Source: Bacilli bacterium | GTDB lineage: Bacteria > Bacillota_I > Bacilli_A > RF39 > UBA660 | Assembly (NCBI GenBank): GCA_017428495.1 | Contig: JAFRQS010000010.1 | Coordinates: forward strand, 1-64,000 | Direction of reading: 5' to 3' | Length of the DNA: 64,000 nucleotides | In this document: piece by piece, positions 26,895 to 35,845 of the stretch | How the letters are laid out: each line of letters opens with the position of its first letter | Numbering within the stretch: position 1 is the stretch's first letter | Program-made: the position numbers and the translations under genes | The notes under the pieces: generated by a model | Told to the model about the DNA's origin: nothing | The model's input: the letters and a program-made list of their open reading frames with translations, nothing else | Databases searched by the model: none

Positions 26895-27302
26895 CTACAA
26901 ACTTTGATACATAGAAGATGTACAAAAATCCCTATCTGTTTTATATTCGCTACATATAATACATGGATCCAAATTATAATTATCTCCATCCTTTGATATT
27001 TTTACAAAAGCGGGGCATTCTTCACCAGAAGAATTATCTAAAATTTTATTTATATAATTTTTGGATATAAGAGACTGTATAGTCAAGTATTTTACAGGTG
27101 CCTCATTAGTTGGAGCTACAAACTCTTCATCATATTCAATATAATCTTCTGCTGCACGCAATAATTCTTTTTCTTTAAGTTTATATACCCTTAAATTATT
27201 TGATTTTAATATACTTATAACATTTGGTACTAACAAAACAACCAACATTCCTAATATTATTATTACTGCTAATAATTCTACTAACGTAAAACCCTTTTTC
27301 AT
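26895..27302 (-). CDS. Type IV prepilin-like (pseudopilin) protein
   Basis: 135 residues. The N terminus KKGFTLVELLAVIIILGMLVVLLVP is a class III signal: cleavage after Gly4, methylation of Phe5 and Glu at +5, then a long hydrophobic helix. The C-terminal part has four or five Cys that could form disulfides outside (EECPAF, PCIIC, FCTSS). It sits seven bases ahead of the DUF2207-like gene. No prepilin peptidase, pilus ATPase or platform protein is in the window. Confidence 0.88.
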   Translation of the reverse strand: MKKGFTLVELLAVIIILGMLVVLLVPNVISILKSNNLRVYKLKEKELLRAAEDYIEYDEEFVAPTNEAPVKYLTIQSLISKNYINKILDNSSGEECPAFVKISKDGDNYNLDPCIICSEYKTDRDFCTSSMYQSL

Positions 27303-27422
27303 ATATCATCACCTATTATGATATAAGTATACCATATTTTTTTACTTAATAACACAAAATAATTAAAATAATATTATTTGTTAATCATATATTTTTAATG
27401 TATAATATTTAAGGTGATATAT

Positions 27423-27986
27423 ATGCTTTTATATAAATTAGTAAGACCAATTTTATATATAATAATAAAATTATATAAGCCTAAATATATTGGATTAGAA
27501 AACATTCCTAAAGATGGTGCTTTTATACTAGCAGGAAATCATACTAGTTACTTAGATCCCTTATTAGTTGCAAGTTCAACTAAAAGATGCGTACATTTCT
27601 TTGCAAAAGATAGTTTATATAAAGGTATTAAAAAACCAATATTTAAGGGTTTAGGAATTATACCAGTTAATAGAGCTATTAAAGATAAAAATTCTTTAAT
27701 TAATGGCATTAAATATTTAAAAAATAATCACGTTATTGGAATATTTCCAGAAGGTACTATAAATAAAACAAATAATTTAATTATGAGCTTTAAATATGGT
27801 GCAGTTAAGATGAGTTATGAAACAAATACAAAAATAATACCATTTGCTATTAAAAATAAATATAAATTTTTAAGGAAAAGTGTTACAATATTATTTGATA
27901 CACCAATTATAGCAAAAGATAATTTGGAAAAAAGTAATATGTATTTAGAAAAAAAAGTTAAGAATTTATTAATTAAGGATGTGTAA
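27423..27986 (+). CDS. 1-acyl-glycerol-3-phosphate acyltransferase-like (PlsC) protein
   Basis: 187 residues from the ATG at 27423 with AAGG eight bases upstream. The acyltransferase motifs are NHTSYLD (His40, Asp45), a GIIPVNR block and FPEGT (108-112). A hydrophobic N-terminal segment anchors it to the membrane. It probably acylates lysophosphatidate or another glycerolipid. It overlaps the next gene's upstream region and starts a three-gene plus-strand operon. A TTGTTA-17-TATAAT pair (27378-27406) lies so close to the start that the transcript would be nearly leaderless. Confidence 0.85.
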   Translation: MLLYKLVRPILYIIIKLYKPKYIGLENIPKDGAFILAGNHTSYLDPLLVASSTKRCVHFFAKDSLYKGIKKPIFKGLGIIPVNRAIKDKNSLINGIKYLKNNHVIGIFPEGTINKTNNLIMSFKYGAVKMSYETNTKIIPFAIKNKYKFLRKSVTILFDTPIIAKDNLEKSNMYLEKKVKNLLIKDV

Positions 27987-27987
27987 T

Positions 27988-29727
27988 ATGAATTTTTTAT
28001 TTGATAGAATTGATGATTTAATAAATATTTTTAAGAGAGATGATGATAAACCTTGGTATGATTTTTATGGGAATAATATTCCTCACACTCTAGATTATCC
28101 TGAAGGTTCAATATATGATGCTTTTCATGATACAGCTAAAAAATATCCATTATATAGAGCATATTCATATTACGGGAAATCAAGAAGATATATGGAGCTA
28201 GATCATCAAATAATAGAAATTGCAAAAAGTTTAAAAAATATTGGAGTAAAAAAAGAAGATAGAGTTACTATCTGTATGCCTAATACACCTGATGCAATTA
28301 TAATGTTTTATGCTATTAATTTAGTGGGTGCTATATCTAATATGATTCACCCATTATCTAGTGAAAAAGAAATAGAATTTTATTTAAATAAAAGCAAAAG
28401 TAAATATTTATTATGTTTAGATATGCTATATCCAAAAGTAGAAAAAATTATAGAAAATACTAGAGTTAAGAAAGTTATAATCTCTAAAATTACTAATGGA
28501 ATGCCTTGGTATTTAAGAACAATGTATAAACTTACTAATAAACAAACAAAGATTGAATATAATAACAAGGTTATAACATTCAAAGAATTTAAAAAAGCTG
28601 GTAATAAGTATTCTGGTGAATATAAAGAAAGAGTTAGAAAATATGATGAAGCAGTAATATTATATAGTGGTGGTACTACAGGTGATCCTAAAGGTGTAGT
28701 TTTATCAAATATGAACTTTAATGCAAGCGCTACTCAATGCTTTAAAATGGTAGATCCAGCTAAAGCTGGTGATTCTATGCTAACTATTATGCCTATATTT
28801 CATGGTTTTGGACTTGGAGTATGTGTTCATACAGAACTTATTTCTGGAATGAATATAATATTAATACCTAGATTTAATTCTAAAGAATTTGCAAAATTAA
28901 TTAAAAAATATAAACCAAAATTCTTAGCAGGAGTTCCTACTATGTATGAAGCATTAGCAAACTCTAATATTAAATCTAAGACATACTTAAAATGTGTTGT
29001 AAATGCTATATGTGGTGGAGATATACTAAATGAAGCTTTAAGAGAAAGAGTTGATACTTACTTAAAAGAACATGGTTCAAAAGCGAATGTAAGAGTTGGA
29101 TATGGACTTACCGAAAGTGTAGCAGCTTCTTGTGTAACTCCAAGATATTACTACAAAGAAGGTGGTATTGGTACTCCATTCCCTGATATGACATATAAAA
29201 TAATTAAAATTGGTACTAAAGAAGAAGCTGAAGTTGGGGAAGATGGAGAAATATGTATATCTGGTCCTACTGTAATGAAAAGATATTTAGATGATATTGA
29301 AGAAACAAAAAAAGTATTAAAAAGACATGAAGATGGAAAATTATGGTTACATACAGGTGATGTTGGATATATGAATAAAGATGGTTTAATATTCTTTAAA
29401 TCTCGTCTTAAAAGAATGATTGTATCTAGTGGTTACAATATATATCCTCAATATATTGAAAAAATATTAATGAGTCATCCAGCAGTAGAAACATGCACAG
29501 TAATTGGTATACCCCATCCATATAAACAACAAGTACCTAAAGCATATATTGTTTTAAGAGAAAATTTTGATGACAATCAAAATTTAAGAGATGATATAGT
29601 TGAATATTGCAAAAAATCAATATCTAAATACTCACTACCTTATGAATATGAATATGTTAAAGAAATACCTAAAACTAAAGTTGGTAAAGTTGCATTTAAC
29701 AAGTTAGGAAATAAAAATGAAAAATAA
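27988..29727 (+). CDS. AMP-forming acyl-activating enzyme (acyl-CoA/acyl-ACP synthetase-like)
   Basis: 579 residues from the ATG at 27988 with AAGGATG upstream. ANL superfamily motifs are in order: YSGGTTGDPKGV near residue 226, IFHGFGLG, GGDILNEALRERV, VGYGLTE, LWLHTGDVGYM, FKSRLKRMIVSSGYNIYP, and the C-terminal catalytic lysine in PKTKVGKV. It adenylates a carboxylic acid, most likely a fatty acid. Lying between two PlsC-type acyltransferases, it probably activates the acyl chains they use. The specific acid and acceptor (CoA or carrier protein) are unknown. Confidence 0.9.
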   Translation: MNFLFDRIDDLINIFKRDDDKPWYDFYGNNIPHTLDYPEGSIYDAFHDTAKKYPLYRAYSYYGKSRRYMELDHQIIEIAKSLKNIGVKKEDRVTICMPNTPDAIIMFYAINLVGAISNMIHPLSSEKEIEFYLNKSKSKYLLCLDMLYPKVEKIIENTRVKKVIISKITNGMPWYLRTMYKLTNKQTKIEYNNKVITFKEFKKAGNKYSGEYKERVRKYDEAVILYSGGTTGDPKGVVLSNMNFNASATQCFKMVDPAKAGDSMLTIMPIFHGFGLGVCVHTELISGMNIILIPRFNSKEFAKLIKKYKPKFLAGVPTMYEALANSNIKSKTYLKCVVNAICGGDILNEALRERVDTYLKEHGSKANVRVGYGLTESVAASCVTPRYYYKEGGIGTPFPDMTYKIIKIGTKEEAEVGEDGEICISGPTVMKRYLDDIEETKKVLKRHEDGKLWLHTGDVGYMNKDGLIFFKSRLKRMIVSSGYNIYPQYIEKILMSHPAVETCTVIGIPHPYKQQVPKAYIVLRENFDDNQNLRDDIVEYCKKSISKYSLPYEYEYVKEIPKTKVGKVAFNKLGNKNEK

Positions 29728-30304
29728 AATATTATATAACATATATAAGTATATTTTATCTATACCATTTCTCATTTACTACAGACCAAAATTTGTAAAT
29801 AAGCATTATATTCCAAAAGAAGGTCCAATAATTATATGTGGTAATCATAAGCATTTATATGATCAATGCTTACCTATCATATGTACAAATAGAATGATTC
29901 ACTATATGGCAAAAAAAGAATATTTTGATAATAAAAAAATTGCATGGTTTTTTAAATCAAGTGGATGCATAAGTGTAGATAGACAAAACAAAGAAGAAGC
30001 ACATAAAGCTAAAGAAGAAGCAGTCAAATTATTAAAAGAAAATGAAGCAATTGGAATATTTCCAGAAGGTACTAGAAATAAAACAAATGATATATTATTA
30101 CCATTTAAGATGGGAGCAGTTAAAATGGCACAAGAAACAAATGCTACCATAGTACCATTTGCTATAACAGGTGAATATAAATTTTTAAAAAATAAACTTA
30201 CAATTACTTTCCTAAAACCATTTAAAGTTAAAAATATGGATTTAGAACAAGCCAATGAAAAATTAAGAAATATGATATTAAAACAAATAAAAGATACTAA
30301 ATAA
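29717..30304 (+). CDS. Second PlsC-like acyltransferase
   Basis: 195 residues. Motifs: NHKHLYD (His44, Asp49), SSGCISVDR, FPEGTR (115-120). It overlaps the end of the acyl-activating gene by 11 bases. It resembles the first acyltransferase of the operon over the core (KMGAVKMAQETNATIVPFAI against KYGAVKMSYETNTKIIPFAI) but differs in the N-terminal part, so the two may use different acceptors or positions. The operon ends at a bidirectional terminator. Confidence 0.87.
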   Translation: MKNKILYNIYKYILSIPFLIYYRPKFVNKHYIPKEGPIIICGNHKHLYDQCLPIICTNRMIHYMAKKEYFDNKKIAWFFKSSGCISVDRQNKEEAHKAKEEAVKLLKENEAIGIFPEGTRNKTNDILLPFKMGAVKMAQETNATIVPFAITGEYKFLKNKLTITFLKPFKVKNMDLEQANEKLRNMILKQIKDTK

Positions 30305-30316
30305 ACAGTATCTTTT
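30289..30316. terminator. Bidirectional terminator between plsC-like gene and ymcA
   Basis: A perfect 10-bp stem (AAAAGATACT / AGTATCTTTT) with an 8-base loop contains the stop codon of the plus-strand gene and abuts the stop of the minus-strand gene. Confidence 0.75.
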
Positions 30317-30641
30317 AATTTATTAATAATTCTTTAACAAAACTATCCATCTTATTTTTTATTACTAATAATAAGTTATTTAATTCATCTAACTTTTCTT
30401 TATATTCACTATATAATGGTATATCATTTAATTCTTTCATTTTTAATTTTAATTCATTTTCCAAATCAATAGATGGAGTTTTTACTAACCTTTTATTTAA
30501 TGTTCTTATATCTCCAATTAATAATTTGATATCTTCATTTTTACTTATTTTTAACTCTAAATCTTTATATTCTTTATATATATTACTGTCTTTAATAGAA
30601 TTAATTAAATTATTAATTTCATCTATTACATTATTGTTCAT
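30315..30641 (-). CDS. ymcA: YlbF/YmcA family protein (RicA-like)
   Basis: 108 residues from the ATG at 30641; GGAGA lies seven bases upstream inside the end of miaB. It is all helical: NLINSIKDSNIYKEYKDLELKI, LLIGDIRTLNKRLV, PLYSEYKEKLDELNNLL. YlbF and YmcA with YaaT form the Ric complex that assists RNase Y mRNA processing and affects competence, biofilm and sporulation in B. subtilis. Its place directly after miaB is the B. subtilis position of ymcA, which decides the name. Cys residues that bind iron-sulfur clusters in some members are absent. Confidence 0.75.
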   Translation of the reverse strand: MNNNVIDEINNLINSIKDSNIYKEYKDLELKISKNEDIKLLIGDIRTLNKRLVKTPSIDLENELKLKMKELNDIPLYSEYKEKLDELNNLLLVIKNKMDSFVKELLIN

Positions 30642-32049
30642 GTAATTCTCCATCTAAACTCCAAGTTTTTACTGATGTGATTTTTACATTTACTATTTTA
30701 CCAATTAAACTCTTATCTGCTTTTACATTTACTAATTTATTAGTAGTAGTATATCCTGATAGCATACCTTCTTTTTCACTTTTAGAATCTAATAACACAC
30801 TTACTATCTTATTATCTAATCTTTCATTAGATTTTCTCGAATAATAATTTACTAAATCATTTAACTCTTGTAACCTTTTTTCCTTAGTTTCTAGTGATAT
30901 ATTATCTTCCATCTTAGCAGCAGGAGTACCTACTCTAGGTGAATATATAAATGTATATGCTGAATCATATTCACATTCTCTTACTATACTTAATGTATCA
31001 TTAAAATCATCATCTGTTTCATTAGGAAATCCTACTATTATATCTGTAGTTAAACATATATTAGGGATATTTTCCTTCAACTTATGTACAAGTTCTAAAT
31101 AAGATTCCCTTGTATATTTTCTACCCATTAATTTTAATATTCTATTACTACCACTTTGAACTGGTAAATGAATATATGGAAGTACATTTGGATTGTCTCT
31201 TATAACACTTATCATATCATCAGTAAAATCCCATGGATGACTAGTTACAAATTTAATTCTCTCAATACCAGTTTTTGCTACATCACTAAGTAAGTTAGCC
31301 ATATTATAATTATAACCTTCTATATCTTTACCATATGCATTTACATTCTGACCTAATAATGTAACCTCTTTATAACCATCATTAACTAACTCTTCTACTT
31401 CCCTTAGTATATCTTCTTTTAGTCTACTTCTTTGTTTACCGCGGGTATAAGGAACTATACAATAAGTACAAAACTTATCACATCCATACATTATATTGAC
31501 CCATGCTTTATATTTATTTTCTCTTTTTATAGGAATATCTTCAACAATATCCCCTTCTTTGCTCCATACTTCTACTTCTTGTTTATTATTATCAATTGCT
31601 CTACCTAATATATTAGGAAGTTCATGTATATTATGTGTACCAAATACAAAATCTACATATTTATGTCTAGACATTATTTCATCTACTACAACTTCTTCCT
31701 GTGCCATACATCCACATAAACCAATTAATAATGGTCTTGATTCCTTTATATGCTTTAATCTACCTAACATACCAAATACCTTATTATGCGCATTTTCTCT
31801 TATTGCACATGTATTTAAAAGCACCAAATCAGCATCTTCAATATCAATACCTCTAATAAATCCCATCTCTTCTAATATTGCACATATATTTTCAGAATCT
31901 CTTTCATTCATTTGACATCCATATGTTTTAACAACATACTTTTTATTCTTACCAATGTTTTTTAAATCAGAATCTACTTTAAAATTCCTTATTATATTAA
32001 CTCTATCGCAATTTCTTTTCCTTGCATCAACTAAATTAGGTGTTTTCAT
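30631..32049 (-). CDS. miaB: tRNA methylthiotransferase MiaB
   Basis: 472 residues from the ATG at 32049 with GGAAGTGAT upstream; an earlier start at 32097 has none. It adds the 2-methylthio group to i6A37 of tRNAs. The N-terminal cluster cysteines are in KTYGCQMNERDSEN (Cys45), LLNTCAIRENAHNK (Cys81) and GLCGCMAQ (Cys114); the radical SAM cysteines are in MYGCDKFCTYCIVPYTRG. A TRAM domain closes the protein. Its 3' end overlaps ymcA by 11 bases. Confidence 0.95.
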   Translation of the reverse strand: MKTPNLVDARKRNCDRVNIIRNFKVDSDLKNIGKNKKYVVKTYGCQMNERDSENICAILEEMGFIRGIDIEDADLVLLNTCAIRENAHNKVFGMLGRLKHIKESRPLLIGLCGCMAQEEVVVDEIMSRHKYVDFVFGTHNIHELPNILGRAIDNNKQEVEVWSKEGDIVEDIPIKRENKYKAWVNIMYGCDKFCTYCIVPYTRGKQRSRLKEDILREVEELVNDGYKEVTLLGQNVNAYGKDIEGYNYNMANLLSDVAKTGIERIKFVTSHPWDFTDDMISVIRDNPNVLPYIHLPVQSGSNRILKLMGRKYTRESYLELVHKLKENIPNICLTTDIIVGFPNETDDDFNDTLSIVRECEYDSAYTFIYSPRVGTPAAKMEDNISLETKEKRLQELNDLVNYYSRKSNERLDNKIVSVLLDSKSEKEGMLSGYTTTNKLVNVKADKSLIGKIVNVKITSVKTWSLDGELHEQ

Positions 32050-32089
32050 AACATCACTTCCATAGCGTATTTTATCAAAATATAGAAAA

Positions 32090-32110
32090 AAAAACAACTA
32101 AGTTGTTTAT
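32090..32110 (-). terminator. Terminator after the short prepilin gene
   Basis: A near-palindromic AAACAACT/AGTTGTTT stem is followed on the minus strand by nine T; the prepilin stop codon lies in it. Confidence 0.6.
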
Positions 32111-32475
32111 GGTAATGTGCATGTTTCAGTTTTAGATGATGAAACTTCTGTTTCACTATAAGTTTTTATAACACACCAATCACCAAACAAAATAGCTATT
32201 TTAGTATCACCATTTGAATTTGTTTGGACTGTCCCACTAGTTGGTTTTTCTCCATCATAACTCAATCTAGAATCTAACACATTAATCGGTTCATAATAAT
32301 TATTATCAAGTGAATACATAGAACTAGCCCTTATTATTGCATATGCAGTAGCCTCAGCCGTTCCTTTTTTAGCATTACCTAATACTTTATTAATACTTGT
32401 TTGTGTAATTGTAAGAACTATAGCAAGAACAACAATTACTGCTAATAATTCCACTAACGTAAATCCTTTCTTCAT
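32107..32475 (-). CDS. Type IV prepilin-like protein, short
   Basis: 122 residues. N terminus KKGFTLVELLAVIVVLAIVLTI: class III signal cleaved after Gly4, Glu at +5. The exported part is small, with a single potential disulfide (GDWCVIKTY and ETCTLP) and a polar TETE/SSSK region. It is tandem with the larger prepilin at 32573-33775, about 100 bases downstream of it. It may be a minor pilin or competence pseudopilin; the secretion machinery is not visible here. Confidence 0.87.
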   Translation of the reverse strand: MKKGFTLVELLAVIVVLAIVLTITQTSINKVLGNAKKGTAEATAYAIIRASSMYSLDNNYYEPINVLDSRLSYDGEKPTSGTVQTNSNGDTKIAILFGDWCVIKTYSETEVSSSKTETCTLP

Positions 32476-32572
32476 ATATCTTACCTACCTTACTACATTA
32501 TTATACAACATTAAATAATCATAATCAATTACAATTAAAAGAAACCATATGCATGGTTTCTTAATAATCTAA

Positions 32573-33775
32573 TTACTTAGTAAATACATATGGATCAGAT
32601 TCTGTTCCAGAACCACTTATACTTACACCTGGAATCAAGTATAAGGAAGGGCGAGCTTGGTAAGCAGTCCCTGCCGCACCAGCTGTATATGTATATCCAC
32701 CACTTGATGTATATATAACACTGACAGCATCACTAGAAAGTGCATCTAATGTTAACCCTGGTGCAAGCCAACTATTACATTGCATATAATCACGCAAGAA
32801 ATTTTGACAAGAGCCAGCCCACGTGTCTATGATCTTAGAAGCATACCTAGCGTCACTGCCATAAATCAAAGCAATTTTTCCTCTCCAAGTATTTGTCCTT
32901 GTTACGCCATCACTTGGATTTTCTATATGAGTTGTTCCTCTTTCATCATTATACATATTCATCAAAGAGGTTTCAGCATCTCTAACACCTCCCAAATACC
33001 AAGTGGCATCACCTATTAGACTTTTAGCAGTTGATGTTAATCCATTATAATAAGTTCCATTTAGTCTTGTTTTTAAACTTGATTGGCTCCATTCATTTAC
33101 CCCATTAGTATCCCATGCAATTTGTCCTATTGAATCAACTTTTACTAATTTAATTCTTTTTACACCATCCACATCAAATAATCCTATTATTCTCCAACCT
33201 GCTACTTCATCATTAAATGTTACATAGTTATTTATTTCAGCACTACTATTTCCCTGATATCTCAAATCACCATGATCATCTTGTATTAAACCACCTGTAC
33301 CAACTTTAGCTAAAAAATAGTCTTCAACAGCACTAGCAGCGCATCTACCTTCTGATAATTCCGACACAATTAATGAACCATCAAAATCTTTTGTTACGCA
33401 AAATTCATCATTTTGTAATGTTACTCTTGTATCACCATTTGCATCAACAATAATCTTGCCATCCATATCACTTATACCTGAAGATAAATCTATATCTACA
33501 TTATTTTGAGTTATTTTATTATTTTCTACTACATAAGTAACTGGTGTAGAATTTAACTTACCACTAAAATTTTGTTGATAATGCATCTTTGCCATTTTAA
33601 CTGCCTGCTCTGCATTTAATTTAAATACCTTTTCTTCTGATGAAGTTAATGTATCACCAATCATAGGAGCTACAATAACTAATATTACTGCTAATATCAC
33701 TATTACTGCTAATAATTCCACTAAAGTAAATGCTTTTTTACCTTGTTTTTTCACTTGTTTTTTCTTCATAATCAT
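32573..33775 (-). CDS. Large prepilin-like surface protein with C-terminal domain of foreign composition
   Basis: 400 residues. The N terminus has a basic leader (KKKQVKKQGKK) and AFTLVELLAVIVILAVILVIVAPM, a class III signal with Ala at -1. Residues 40-150 are pilin-like with Cys pair (DEFCVTK, EGRCAAS). Residues 160-400 form a separate globular domain (NYVTFNDEVAGWRIIGLFDVDG, then KTRLNGTYYNGL, and the ending GSGTESDPYVFTK) seen in many surface proteins of gut Bacillota. Bases 32600-33300 are visibly richer in G+C than the flanks. AAGG precedes the ATG. Probably a displayed surface protein. Confidence 0.8.
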   Translation of the reverse strand: MIMKKKQVKKQGKKAFTLVELLAVIVILAVILVIVAPMIGDTLTSSEEKVFKLNAEQAVKMAKMHYQQNFSGKLNSTPVTYVVENNKITQNNVDIDLSSGISDMDGKIIVDANGDTRVTLQNDEFCVTKDFDGSLIVSELSEGRCAASAVEDYFLAKVGTGGLIQDDHGDLRYQGNSSAEINNYVTFNDEVAGWRIIGLFDVDGVKRIKLVKVDSIGQIAWDTNGVNEWSQSSLKTRLNGTYYNGLTSTAKSLIGDATWYLGGVRDAETSLMNMYNDERGTTHIENPSDGVTRTNTWRGKIALIYGSDARYASKIIDTWAGSCQNFLRDYMQCNSWLAPGLTLDALSSDAVSVIYTSSGGYTYTAGAAGTAYQARPSLYLIPGVSISGSGTESDPYVFTK

Positions 33776-33830
33776 ACCTACCTTACTACTTTAGTATACA
33801 TCATAAAAATTATATAATCAATTATTAATA

Positions 33831-33860
33831 AAAAAATCTACATAACTATGCAGATTTTTT
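33831..33860 (-). terminator. Terminator of parE
   Basis: A long stem (AAAAAATCTaCATA / TATGcAGATTTTTT, one mismatch, 2-base tip) overlaps the parE stop and ends in a T run. Confidence 0.7.
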
Positions 33861-35753
33861 TATTCTATAACTATCTTCTAATGTAAATTCCACATTTTCA
33901 TCTATCCATTCTTTTCTTGGCTCAACTGCATCTCCCATAAGAATACTTACTCTTTTTTCTGCTAATACTCCATCAATTATATTTACTTTAATTAAACTTC
34001 TCTTATTAGGATCCATAGTAGTATCCCATAATTGATCAGCATTCATTTCACCAAGACCTTTATATCTTTGAATATTAGTATATCCGGATTTTTCTTTTAA
34101 TTCCTCATTTGTCCATATATACTCGCTTTTACCTTTAGAATAATCTAATTTGTATAGTGGAGGCATAGCAATATATAGTTTACCAGCTTCTATTAATGGT
34201 TTCATATATCTATAAAAGAATGTTAAAAGAAGTACTTGAATATGTGCACCATCATCATCAGCATCGGTCATAATTATTACTTTATCATAATTACAATCTT
34301 TTATATTAAAATCATTACCTACACCTGCACCAATTGTATATATCATAGTATTAATTTCTTCATTCTTAAATATATCTTCTAATTTAGCTTTTTCTGTATT
34401 TATTACCTTACCTCTTAAAGGTAATATAGCTTGGAATGTTCTATCTCTTCCTTGTTTAGCTGATCCTCCTGCAGAATCACCCTCTACTAAGAATAATTCA
34501 TTCTTATTAGGATTCTTAGTTTGAGCAGGAGTTAATTTACCACTTAATATTCTTTCCTTTTTTGTACCACTTGCTTTTCTTGCTTCATCTCTAGCTTTTC
34601 TTGCAGCTTCTCTAGCACTTTTACCCTTTAATGCTTTATTTACTATATTAGTAGCTATTTCTTTATTTTCTTCTAGATAGAATTCTAATTTTTCACTAAC
34701 AATACTTTCTACTACATTTCTAGCAATAGGAGTACCTAATTTACCTTTTGTTTGACCTTCAAATTGTAATAAATCTTCTGGTATTTTTAAACTTATTACA
34801 GCTGTTAATCCTTCTCTAACATCAGTGCCTTCAAATGTCTTATCTTTTGCTTTTAGAAAATTATTACTCTTTGCATAATCATTAAATACACGTGTTAAAG
34901 CAGTCTTAAATCCAACCTCATGACTACCACCATCTATTGTTTTAACGTTATTAACAAATGATACAATATTTTCAGAATAACTATCAGTATATTGCATTGC
35001 TATTTCTACTTCTATTCTATCTTTTACACCATTAAAATTTATTACTTTATGTAATGTCTTTTTATCTTCATTTATATATTCTACAAATGATTCTATACCA
35101 TTATCATAATGGAATTTTTCTTGCTTTTTATCTTCTTCATCTATTACTTCAATTGTTAATCCTTTCAACAAAAAAGCACTTTCTTGCATCCTTTCACATA
35201 TTGTAGTAAATGAAAAAGTAGTAGATGAAAATATCTCTGGATCTGGCATAAATCTAACAGTAGTACCTGTTCTATTAGTATTTCCTACTTTTTTTACAGG
35301 TGTTGCTACATGTCCACCATTTTCAAATCTAATAAAGTATTCTCCGCCATCTCTTTTACTAGTTACTTCCATCCAAGTAGATAATGCATTGACAACAGAT
35401 GCACCTACACCATGAAGTCCACCAGATACTTTATATCCACCTTCTTGAAACTTACCTCCAGCATGAAGTATAGTATAAATTACTTCCATAGTATTTTTAC
35501 CACTTTCATGCATTCCTACAGGTACACCTCTTCCTTCATCAGATACACTAATACTTTTATCACTATGAATTATTATTTTTATATAGTTACCATAACCATT
35601 AATTACTTCATCCATTGAGTTATCTACTATTTCCCATACAAGATGATGTAATCCTCTTTTATCAGTAGAGCCAATATACATACCCGGACGTTTTCTAACT
35701 GCTTCTAAACCTTCTAATATTTTTATTGAACTCTCATCATATTTTGCTGCCAT
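33846..35753 (-). CDS. parE: DNA topoisomerase IV subunit B
   Basis: 635 residues. GHKL ATPase: EIVDNSMDE (Asn45), DEGRGVPVG, GGLHGVGASVVNALS; transducer with FEGQTKGKLG; TOPRIM with LVEGDSAGGSAKQGRD and MTDADDDGAHI; C-terminal QRYKGLGEMNADQLWDTTMDP. The strings SFVNNVKTIDGGSHE and REAARKARDEARK favour ParE over GyrB. With ParC it decatenates daughter chromosomes. parC, normally next, is missing; a prepilin gene follows. AAAGGAG precedes the ATG. Confidence 0.92.
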   Translation of the reverse strand: MAAKYDESSIKILEGLEAVRKRPGMYIGSTDKRGLHHLVWEIVDNSMDEVINGYGNYIKIIIHSDKSISVSDEGRGVPVGMHESGKNTMEVIYTILHAGGKFQEGGYKVSGGLHGVGASVVNALSTWMEVTSKRDGGEYFIRFENGGHVATPVKKVGNTNRTGTTVRFMPDPEIFSSTTFSFTTICERMQESAFLLKGLTIEVIDEEDKKQEKFHYDNGIESFVEYINEDKKTLHKVINFNGVKDRIEVEIAMQYTDSYSENIVSFVNNVKTIDGGSHEVGFKTALTRVFNDYAKSNNFLKAKDKTFEGTDVREGLTAVISLKIPEDLLQFEGQTKGKLGTPIARNVVESIVSEKLEFYLEENKEIATNIVNKALKGKSAREAARKARDEARKASGTKKERILSGKLTPAQTKNPNKNELFLVEGDSAGGSAKQGRDRTFQAILPLRGKVINTEKAKLEDIFKNEEINTMIYTIGAGVGNDFNIKDCNYDKVIIMTDADDDGAHIQVLLLTFFYRYMKPLIEAGKLYIAMPPLYKLDYSKGKSEYIWTNEELKEKSGYTNIQRYKGLGEMNADQLWDTTMDPNKRSLIKVNIIDGVLAEKRVSILMGDAVEPRKEWIDENVEFTLEDSYRIKKSA

Positions 35754-35782
35754 AACTATTCTCCTTTAATACAATCATTTAT

Positions 35783-35811
35783 ATTTTACATTAAAAATTA
35801 TTTTTTTTCAA
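35783..35811 (-). promoter_or_regulatory. Promoter of parE
   Basis: TTGAAA (35806-35811) and TAAAAT (35783-35788) on the minus strand, 17 bases apart, about 30 bases before the ATG. Confidence 0.6.
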
Positions 35812-35824
35812 ATTTTTAATAAAA

Positions 35825-35845
35825 AAGAGTTAATATTTAACTCTT
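35825..35845 (-). terminator. Terminator after the U32 gene pair
   Basis: A perfect 9-bp stem (AAGAGTTAA / TTAACTCTT) with a 3-base loop and T run overlaps the stop of the U32 gene. Confidence 0.75.
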
